Below are positions 36,487 to 45,000 of a stretch of DNA of 64,000 bases, piece after piece. The stretch comes from Glaciihabitans sp. INWT7 (GTDB lineage: Bacteria > Actinomycetota > Actinomycetes > Actinomycetales > Microbacteriaceae). Numbering within the stretch: position 1 is the first letter of the stretch; every line of letters begins with the position of its first letter. Under the pieces are notes generated by a model, which had not been told where the DNA came from, did not search any database, and worked only from the letters and a program-made list of their open reading frames with translations. The stretch is taken from NCBI RefSeq assembly GCF_014217685.1, contig NZ_CP043653.1, forward strand, positions 3,042,419-3,106,418, in the 5' to 3' direction. Both the position numbers and the translations under genes were made by a program.

Positions 36487-37155
36487 ATGGCGAACGAGAA
36501 GCCCGGAACTCCGTCGCGAGGGCCCGCCCCGCTTGACCGCGAGCGGAAGTGGACGACACGACGCAAAGCGGTCCTCGAGATCATCGCGGCAGTTTTGCTC
36601 GCGGCGATCATCGTCGTGATCGCCATTTTGTCGACCTCCCGCAATTCGAGCGCTCCGTCAGGATCGAGCTCCCCGCCGCCCAGCTCGACCAGTGCGAGCC
36701 CGGAGCCAAGCCGCAGCAGCACGCCGGAGTCGAGCCCCTCACCGGGTCCCTCAGGTTCACCGACGGCGGCTCCAATAGCCAGTCCTGGCACCATCAAGCC
36801 GGGACTCACTGCGCAGATCACCAAGTTCGAGGCCGTGGATGGCGTCGCTAACACCCCGGGCGAGATTTCGGGCCCGTCAGTGCGTTTCACGGTCACTGTG
36901 ACGAATACCGGGGCAACCGCTGAGTCACTCGGCACCACGGTTGTGACTGCATACTACGGAGCCGACAGAACGCCAGCGCTCGAGCTGAGCGAGCCCGGTG
37001 GGGTCGATATGCCAGGAAGCGTCGCGGTCGGGGGTACCGCCACTGGAATCTACATCTTCTCGATTCCCAAAGACCAACGGAACGATGTGCGTCTCGAGGT
37101 CGACTACTCAGTCAAAGTGGCGCCTGTGGTCTTCCAGGGGGCCTTGCCGCTCTAA
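36487..37155 (+). CDS. Membrane-anchored protein with Ser/Pro stalk and DUF4352-like domain
   Basis: A 222-aa protein: basic cytoplasmic start, one transmembrane helix (about 32-52), a Ser/Pro/Thr-rich stalk (55-105), and an extracellular beta-rich domain. The domain's VRFTVTVTNTGATAESLGTTVVTAYYG resembles DUF4352/immunoglobulin-like domains. ATG 36487 has CAGGAG upstream. It is just before the large surface-protein genes and may display or tether polysaccharide components; no enzyme motif is seen. Confidence 0.82.
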   Translation: MANEKPGTPSRGPAPLDRERKWTTRRKAVLEIIAAVLLAAIIVVIAILSTSRNSSAPSGSSSPPPSSTSASPEPSRSSTPESSPSPGPSGSPTAAPIASPGTIKPGLTAQITKFEAVDGVANTPGEISGPSVRFTVTVTNTGATAESLGTTVVTAYYGADRTPALELSEPGGVDMPGSVAVGGTATGIYIFSIPKDQRNDVRLEVDYSVKVAPVVFQGALPL

Positions 37156-37293
37156 CACCCCGCAAAAGGGGGACAGAAGTATTTACAGACCGAGGCTCGC
37201 GCGGCTAACGTATTGGCATTCCTGCATCAGTCCGCTCGCGGAACGAACGGTCCAGTTCGCAAGGTGCCGGTCTTATGGGAACGAGGCTCGCCC

Positions 37294-38329
37294 ATGCCCG
37301 TCACGCAGCGCCACGTAGCATCCTTCACAGCCATGGCTTCCGCAGTCGCTCTCGTCATAACCGCAATGGTGGGCCTCGCGCCCGCGCTCGCCGACACGGC
37401 CCCGGCAAGTGCGAATGATCCGCAGACTGTTTCGGCGGATTCGCTGCCCACTGCGCAGATCAACGGGGTTGTCTGGGATCAGGAAATCGTCGGCAACACC
37501 GTCTATGTCGGCGGCAACTTCAGCAAGGCCCGACCAGCAGGATCGGCCCCGGGCACGAACGAGGTCCCGCGCACAGACTTGATGGCATACAACTTGCAAA
37601 CAGGGGTGATGACCAGCTTTGCACCGGTACTCAATGGCGAGGTACGCGCCCTCGACTCGTCTCCTGATGGCACCCGGCTCTACGCGGTCGGCACTTTCAC
37701 GACCGTCAACGGAGTAGCTAAAAACCGTATCGTCGCCTTCGACATGGCAACCGGCGCCATCGTGACGAGTTTCGCCGCAGCAGCCAACGCATCTCTCTAC
37801 GCGGTCACTGCGAATGCGGCGACGGTGTTTTTCGCGGGCAACCTGACTTCAGCGAATGGAGTTGCAAGACCGGGACACGCAGCCGCAGCGCTGGCGACGA
37901 CCGGGGGAACCACCGGGTGGGCGCCAAACCTCCAAGGTGGTCGCGCCTACGGCATGGAGGTCTCGCCGGACGGGAGCAAAGTCGTTTTCGGCGGGAGCTT
38001 CACCACCTTTAACGGAAGCGGAAACCCGGGATTCGGGTTGGGCGCTGTCAACACCACAACCGGCGCATCACTGCCGTGGGCGACTAATTCGGTCGTGCGG
38101 AACGCCGGCACGAAGGCGGCCATTTATGGGCTGTCGTCGGATGCGGACAGCGTCTACGCCTCGGCATACAACTTCGGCGGAACCGGCAACACCGAGGGCA
38201 CGGCTCGCAGCTCCTGGGATGGCACCCTGATTTGGCTTGCCGATTGCCGTGGCGATAACTACAGCGCGTCCTCGAGCGGTGGTGTTGTGTACATCACCGG
38301 ACACTCGCACCAGTGCCAGTGGGTTGGTG
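37294..38329 (+). pseudogene. Large secreted propeller/FN3/LamG/PKD protein, 5' part, cut by IS3
   Basis: Residues 1-345 of a disrupted gene. A signal peptide (about 8-33, ending ALADTAPAS) is followed by beta-propeller-like repeats such as DGTRLYAVGTFTTVNGVAKNRIVAFD and GSKVVFGGSFTTFNGSGNPGFGL. The frame is intact up to QCQWVGG, where the IS begins, and then runs through IS DNA to a stop at 38461-38463. It is close to the intact paralog at 42070 in sequence and order. A truncated secreted propeller could still be made. Confidence 0.9.
38327..38329. repeat. 3-bp target-site duplication (left copy)
   Basis: GTG here and at 39672-39674 flanks the IS. Joining the flanks through one copy restores QCQWVGGFPQNNPTW in frame, matching the paralog. 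Confidence 0.85.
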
Positions 38330-38369
38330 GGGCCTTGGCCCTTGTTCTTGGACACGGTGTCGTTTCGGT

Positions 38370-39278
38370 TTATGCCGCTTTCGTGAGCGTAGCGGACACG
38401 ATGGTTTCGTATGCGTCGGGGCTGATGTTGCCGATCGCGGAGTGCCGGCGACGGGTGTTGTAGCGGGTCGCCCAGCGGAACACGGCCCGGTAGGCGGTCG
38501 CTTGGTCGGGAAATGTTGGGACACCGTCGAGGAGCTCGCGTTTCAGCGACGCGTTGAACGACTCCGCGAGGGCGTTGTCCGCACTGGAGCCAACCGCGCC
38601 CATCGACTGAGTCACACCCATGCCCGTGCAGAGACGCGCGTAGTCCTTCGAGGTATAGACCGACCCATGATCCGAGTGAAAGACCGCACCGCGCAGCGAG
38701 CCGCGTTGATGCCAGGCGGCCCTCAACGCGTCTTCGACAAGCTCGGTGCGCATATGGTCAGCCATCGCCCAGCCGGGCAGCTTCCTGGAACACAGGTCGA
38801 TCACCGTGGCGAGGTAGAGGTTCGTGCCGTCAGCGATGGGCAGGTAGGTGATGTCGCCCACGTAGCGGAGGTTCGGGCTCTCAGCGGTGAAGTCGCGGCC
38901 CACCAGATCGGGGAACTTCCTGCCCGACTGGTCCGGGATTGTGGTCTTCACCCGGCGGCGCAACCGAATCCCCGCCAGTCCTTCCTGGCGCATCACGCGC
39001 GCCACACGCTTGTGGTTGACCCGTTGCCCGCCGGCCGCGTTCTCGTTCAGGTCGGCAGTGACTCTGGGGACACCGTAAGCGCGATCACCACCCTGGACCG
39101 GGTCCTGCACCTGCCGGATCTTTGCGGCTAATGCCGCGTCCGCGGCAGCCCTGCCGGCCCGAGCGGGCGCGGCGACCAGCCACGCGTAGAACGATGACCT
39201 AGACACCTCGACACCCTCACACAACCGCTTCACGCCATAGGCGCCCTTGTGATCCTCGACGAACTGGAAGCGGGTCAC
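38370..39278 (-). CDS. IS3-family transposase OrfB (DDE integrase domain)
   Basis: A 302-aa catalytic subunit. The N-terminal HTH_21-like region contains YGVKRLCEGVEVSRSSFYAWL. The rve core has Asp in YVGDITYLP, Asp in FHSDHGSVY and Glu in NALAESFNASLKRE. The last two are separated by 35 residues, the DD(35)E spacing of IS3 elements, and RYNTRRRHSAIG closes the core. Its ATG overlaps the orfA stop by 4 bp; IS3 elements usually fuse A and B by frameshifting, but reinitiation is also possible here. Confidence 0.95.
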   Translation of the reverse strand: MTRFQFVEDHKGAYGVKRLCEGVEVSRSSFYAWLVAAPARAGRAAADAALAAKIRQVQDPVQGGDRAYGVPRVTADLNENAAGGQRVNHKRVARVMRQEGLAGIRLRRRVKTTIPDQSGRKFPDLVGRDFTAESPNLRYVGDITYLPIADGTNLYLATVIDLCSRKLPGWAMADHMRTELVEDALRAAWHQRGSLRGAVFHSDHGSVYTSKDYARLCTGMGVTQSMGAVGSSADNALAESFNASLKRELLDGVPTFPDQATAYRAVFRWATRYNTRRRHSAIGNISPDAYETIVSATLTKAA

Positions 39279-39604
39279 CAGTTCGTCTCCCCGGCGAAAT
39301 ACTTCGCCGCCTGACGGAGAATGTCTCGCTCCGTTTCGAGCTTGCGGGCCTCAGCGCGAGACGCAGCCAGCTCCGCCTCCAACCGGACAACCCTCCCAGC
39401 GTGCGACTCGGATCGCCTCGCAGACCCGAGGAACGCAGTCCCGGGCACCGTTACTTCGGAGCCGAGCCTGCCCACCCATTCCTTCAACGCACCACGGGAA
39501 ATTCCCAGATCAGCCGCGATGCCCTTCACCGTCGCACCAGGCGTGGACTCGTATAAATCCACCGCCCGCCGACGAAACTCGTCCGTGTAACTCTTCCTAG
39601 CCAT
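39275..39604 (-). CDS. IS3-family transposase OrfA (HTH)
   Basis: A 109-aa DNA-binding subunit. Helix-turn-helix TVKGIAADLGISRGALKEWVGRLG (about 25-48) is followed by a leucine/glutamate-rich coiled coil (VVRLEAELAASRAEARKLETERDIL) that normally multimerises with OrfB. Intact from ATG 39604, 67 bp inside the right end of the element. Confidence 0.95.
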   Translation of the reverse strand: MARKSYTDEFRRRAVDLYESTPGATVKGIAADLGISRGALKEWVGRLGSEVTVPGTAFLGSARRSESHAGRVVRLEAELAASRAEARKLETERDILRQAAKYFAGETNW

Positions 39605-39671
39605 CTCTTGAATTCTCGCTTCCCCAGCATCGTGCTGGAATCAGCGTGTCCAAGAACCGGGGTTAAGTCCC

Positions 39672-41899
39672 GTGGGTTTCCACAGAACAATCCCACGTGG
39701 TTGAACCAACGTGCCATCGCCTATTCGAAGACGCCCTCCGGGGTCGTTCGAGCAGACGTGCAAAAAGGTCAGCCGACGAGCAAACAGCTGGATTGGTTTC
39801 CCACGATCAATGTCGGATCCTTCACCGGACAGAACCAGGGCGCCTGGACGGTTCAATCGAACACCGAGTACGTGCTGTACGCGGGGGAGTTCACGACGGT
39901 GAATAGTGCTGGCCAGCAAGGCCTCTCCCGGTTCGCCGTTCCCGGAGTCGCCCCGAACAAGCGGGGACCCGAGTTGAGCGGCGCGAGCTGGCCATTCAGC
40001 ACCGCGTCGTACTCGGCGAGCACCGTGCGCATCAGCTGGCCATCCAACATCGACCAAGACAACGAGCTGCTGACATACCGTGTGTACCGGGACGGCTCCG
40101 TCGTTCACACGACGACGGGCCTGTCTCGTTTCTGGCAGCAACCCTCCATCAACTGGGTCGATTCGGGCCTCGCAGCCGGTTCCACACACGCCTACCGTGT
40201 GACCGCGACTGACCCCTTCGGCAATGTGGAGAGCACGACCACCGTGAACCAGGGCCTTGGCACGAGCGGCACCTACAGCGCGTATTCCCAGTCTGTAACC
40301 AACGACAGTCCGACCTTCTATTATCGCCTCGGTGAAACCAGCGGGACCGCTGCGAGCAACCTGTCCGGCCCGGTCGGCAATACCACCCAGACTCTCGGGG
40401 TCATCAAGCTGGTGGACGGCATCGCGGGTTCTGGCGTGACAAGAAATGTCGCGGGAGCCATAGCGGGCGATCCAAATCCCGCGTCACAGTTCAACGGAAC
40501 ATCCAACGGCCGGATCGTCACGTCGCAACAGGTGTATTCCGACGATTCGACGAGCGTGGAGACGTGGTTCAAGACCACTTCCGCCAGCGGAAAATTGATC
40601 GGATTCGGTGACAACGCGAGCGTTACCGGCAACTCGAGCACCTACGACCAGTCGCTATATCTCACGGGAGGGAAGGTGGCGTGGTCCGTGTACGACTCTG
40701 CAATGCGAACAATCTCCAGCCCTGTCTCCTATAACGACGGTAACTGGCATCAGGCGGTCGGCACTCTAGGCACGGACGGAACGCGACTGTACGTGGACGG
40801 CTCCCTTGTCGCATCGGGTACCACCAACTACGCGAGGGGTTTCTGGGGCTACTGGAAGATCGGTGGCGATTCCGTGCCCTCGGGAAATCAGAATTTCTCG
40901 GGCACGCTGGATGAAGTAGCCATCTATCGCACAACCCTCTCGCCCGCGAGCATCGCGCAGCATTATTCGCTCCGAAGCGGTGGTGTCGTCAACCATCCGC
41001 ACACAGCGACGTTCTCCCTTGCTGCCAGCGCGCGCACGGTCTCAGTAGACGGCAGAGGGTCAGTTGACCCGGATGGCACGATTTCGACGTTTGCCTGGAC
41101 GTGGGGCGACGGTGCTTCCTCGGTGGGCTCGACCTCCAGCCACGACTACGCAGCGGCGGGCACCTACACGGTCACACTGACTGTCACCGACAACGCAGGG
41201 GCGACGGGCACGACGATCCGGACGGTCGTGGTCTCACCACTGCCACCACCACCACCACCACCACCACCACCACCACCAGGGATGATTGCGCAGGATGACT
41301 TCACCCGCGCCGTCGCCGGCGGCTGGGGGTCCGCTCCAACCGGCGGGGTTTGGACAGTTTCCAGTGCTGCGAACTCGTCGGTGAATGGAACATCCGGGCA
41401 GCTGGTCCTCGGCCTCGGCACAACGAGACGCGCGGTTCTGACTTCAGTGTCGTCCTCATCCACAGATGCGATCGCCGACATCTCTATCGATCGGATGGCT
41501 ACGGGCGGTGGAACCTACGCCGGGGTTGTGGTGCGGCAGGTGGGAGCTACTTACTACCAAGCCCGCGCGCGTTTCCAATCCGACGGCTCTGTGAGTCTCC
41601 AGATCATGCAGGGTTCGACGGTGCTCGGGAACGTGACAGTGCCCGGGCTTACCTACTCGGTGAGCGGCAGATTCACCCTGCGGATTGTGGCAACCGGTAC
41701 TGCTCCCACCTCACTCGGGGCAAAGCTATGGCTCGCGGGCTCCGCTGAACCGGCGGCGATGACCCTGACGGCATCCGACTCGACCATCGGCTTGCAGGCG
41801 GCGGGATACGTTGGAGTCGAAACATACCTCTCCGCCGTAGCCACCAACGCGCCCGTGACGGTCAGTTTCGCTAATTTTTCGGCGGTCACAGCGCAGTGA
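39672..41899 (+). pseudogene. Large secreted propeller/FN3/LamG/PKD protein, 3' part
   Basis: The continuation of the gene begun at 37294: end of the propeller (SKQLDWFPTINVGSFTG), an FN3-like domain (about 39990-40240), one LamG/ConA-like domain (40280-40980), one PKD domain (41000-41236, with FAWTWGDG), a 12-proline linker, and a C-terminal jelly-roll domain (41281-41896). Without the 1342-bp IS and one GTG copy the gene is exactly 3261 bp (1086 aa). An open frame exists from 39608 inside the IS, but it lacks a signal peptide, so this half is probably not secreted. Confidence 0.9.
41243..41278 (+). repeat. (CCA)12 microsatellite encoding a poly-proline linker
   Basis: Twelve perfect CCA units between the PKD and C-terminal domains of the interrupted surface protein. 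Slippage would change linker length without changing frame. Confidence 0.9.
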
Positions 41900-41962
41900 C
41901 GGCGACGATTATGACCCATCCCGGGACATAAACCCCGATCCGAATCGCTCGCTGCATTAAAT

Positions 41963-41978
41963 ACCCCCCTTCGGGGGT
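41963..41978 (+). terminator. Hairpin between the two large surface-protein genes
   Basis: ACCCCC (41963-41968) pairs with GGGGGT (41973-41978) around CTTC, a stable tetraloop. No T-run follows. Confidence 0.55.
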
Positions 41979-42051
41979 CGTGTGTGGGCTGTCCGGGGAC
42001 ATGACTCTCGGTTACGATGTGCTACGTCGGCAGATCCCGAAAACTGCCGCA

Positions 42052-42058
42052 TACCCGA
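42052..42058 (+). promoter_or_regulatory. TACCCGA box before the large surface-protein gene
   Basis: Context CCGCATACCCGATAG, 11 bases before the ATG at 42070 and just before the ribosome site GAGGACA. Confidence 0.35.
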
Positions 42059-42069
42059 TAGAGGACACA

Positions 42070-45000
42070 ATGGGTCAACCCAGCCCTGTGTCGACGCGCG
42101 GCCGCTTTTTCGCCGCAGCGACGACCCTTGCCGTATTCGCTGCACTTTTCACAGTCGCCTCGCCCGCAGTAGCCGATACTGCTCCTCCAGTGCCGACCGA
42201 CCCATCGACGGTATCGTCTGACGCCTTGGCCACCCCCCAGATCAACGGGGTCGTGTGGAGCCAGGCAGTCGTCGGCAATGTCGCCTACGTTGCGGGCAAC
42301 TTCACTTCCGCTCGCCCGTACGGGTCGGCAGCCGGCTCGAACGAGACCCCCCGGTCCTACTTACTGTCCTATGACGTGATCACAGGGGTGCTGTTGTCGT
42401 GGGCGCCGACGCTCAACGGTCAGGTACGCCAGATCGCCGTCTCCCCCGACAAAACCCGCCTCTATGCCGTGGGCGACTTCACCACGGTCAACGGCGTGAC
42501 GCGCAACCGCGTTGTCGCGTTCGATCTTCCCAGCGGTGCGATGAGCACCACGTTCCACCCTTCGGCGAATGCCACGACTTATGCGGTTGCCGCCACCAAC
42601 TCGACCGTCTACCTCGGCGGCAACTTCTCGGCGATGGCCGGAACTTCGAGAGTCGGAACCGCCGCAGTCTCGGCGTCCGCGGGTGTAGCCACCAGCTGGA
42701 ATCCCATCCTGAGCTCTGGACGCGCGTTCGCGATGCAGGTCTCTCCCGACACCTCAAAGGTCGTCATCGGTGGGGCATTCATCGCGATCAACGGGTCCGA
42801 CTCGCCCGGATACGGCCTGGGCCTGGTCGACGCGTCGACGGGCGACAACCTTCCGTTCGGCGCTAACACTGTGGTTCGGGACGGCGGCGCGCACGCAGCC
42901 ATCTTCAGCCTTTCCAGCGATGCCGACAGCATCTACGGAACGGGCTACGTCTTCGGCGACGGCGGCAACCTCGAAGGAACCTTCCGTTCAGATTGGAACG
43001 GAAACCTGAAGTGGATCGAGGATTGCCACGGCGATGAGTATTCGGTTGCGGTGCAGGACCAGACTGTCTACATCGCAGGACACCCGCATTACTGCGGAAA
43101 CGTCGGCAGCTTCCCCCAGACTGACCCCTGGACCTTCCACCGCGCACTGGCCTTCTCCAAAGAGCCCACCGGCACGATCACTCATGACCCCAACGGGTAC
43201 TTCGACTTCGCCGGAAACACTTCCCCGACAGCTCTGAACTGGTTCCCAGACATCAACCTCGGCACATTCACCGGCCAGTACCAGGGTCCTTGGAGCGTCG
43301 CCGCAAGCTCGACCTACGTGCTCTATGGCGGCGAGTTCACGACTGTCAACGGCAAAGCTCAACAGGGTCTCGTGCGCTTCGCCACCAAGGCGGTCGCCCC
43401 GAACCTCGACGGCCCGCGCCTGTCGGGCAACGACCTGATGCCCACGCTGCAATCCGCTGGCTCGACGAGCATGACGGTCAGCTGGCCGGCTGACTGGGAT
43501 CGCGACAACGAGTCGCTGACCTATCAGGTCTACCGCGATGGCAAGACCGCAACCGCGGCCTACACGACCACCGTCAGTTCTCGATTCTGGAATCAGCCGA
43601 CCATTTCATGGATCGACACTGGCCTCACTCCGGGCTCCACGCACACCTACCGAGTGCGAGCCACCGATGCATTCGGCAACTCAGCCTGGGGTACGACGGT
43701 CTCTGGCACGGTCGCGACCGCAACGAGCCTCAGTCCCTACGCATCGCAGGTGATCACCGACCAACCCACCGATTTCTGGAGGCTGGGTGATGCCGCGGGT
43801 GCGACATCTGCGACCGATAGCGTCGGCCGCTACACGGGCACCTCCGGCACAGGAGTGTCCTACGGCACCCCGGGCTCGATCATCGGAGACTCCACCACCG
43901 CGGCAACATTCGACGGCACCAGCAACGGTCTCGTCGCATCCAGTGGCCGGGTCTGGAGCAGCAACACATTCTCGATCGAGACGTGGATCAACACCACCAG
44001 TTCCACCGGTGGCAAGATCGTCGGCTTTGGGAACAGCAACACCGGAACCTCGAGCAGCTATGACAGGCATGTCTATATGAACGCTCAGGGCAACCTGCTT
44101 TTCGGCGTCTACCCGAATAGCTCGCAGGTCGTTCAGTCGGCGAAGACCTACAACGACGGTCAATGGCACCATGTCATCGCGACTCTCAGCACGTCGGGTA
44201 TGCAACTGTGGGTCGATGGACGTCGCGTCGCCTCCAATTCCAGTGTCATTTCTGGACAGAACTACTGGGGCTACTGGAGGATCGGCGGTGACAGTTCATG
44301 GTCGGGCGATCCCTTCATCAAGGCGTCGATCGATGACACTGCTATCTACCCGGTCGCACTGACGAAAGCGCAAATCCAGAATCACTACACGCTCTCGGGA
44401 CGCACGGTGAACGAACCGACCGCCCCGGCAGACGCCTATGGCGCCGCGGTCTACAACCTGGACCCGACGCTCTACTACCGACTGGGCGAAAGCTCCGGAT
44501 CGGTGGCAAAAGACTCTGGAGCCCAAGGCAATCCAGGCATCTACGACGGCGACATCACCCTCGGCACCCCCGGGGCAGTGAAGGGGACTGCTGATACCAG
44601 CGCGCTCTTCACCAACGGCGGAGTCGCGAGTGGAGCAGCCAGCTCGGGCACCACGACGTATTCGACGCAGATCTGGTTCAACACGACCACGACCGACGGG
44701 GGAAAGCTCACCGGCTTCGGCTCCTCCCAGACCGGCAATTCGAACAGCTACGACCGCCACGTGTACATGCAGAACGACGGCTCGCTCGTCTTCGGCACCT
44801 ACACCGGACAGTTGAACACCGTGGTCTCCCCGCTGACCTACAACGATGGCAAGTGGCACATGGTGACAGCAACCCAGTCATCAGCAGGCATGAAGCTGTA
44901 CGTCGACGGAGCGCTAGTCGGTACAGACCCACAGACCGGTGCGCAGGACTACTCCGGTTACTGGCGTGCAGGTAACGACACCACGTGGGGATCGAACAGC

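Larger units (their letters stand above)
38330..39671 (-). mobile_element. Complete IS3-family insertion sequence
   Basis: A 1342-bp element. The 26-bp imperfect terminal inverted repeats (38330-38355 and 39646-39671) match at 21 of 26 positions and share the inner GTTCTTGGACAC. It encodes orfA and orfB on the minus strand with intact DDE residues, so it looks mobile or recently mobile. It is inserted in the large surface-protein gene with a 3-bp GTG duplication. Confidence 0.95.

Noticed and set aside
39275-39278. Programmed -1 frameshift between orfA and orfB
   Set aside because: I see an ATGA start/stop overlap and no convincing A6G-type slippery run; a shift cannot be excluded but is not supported.
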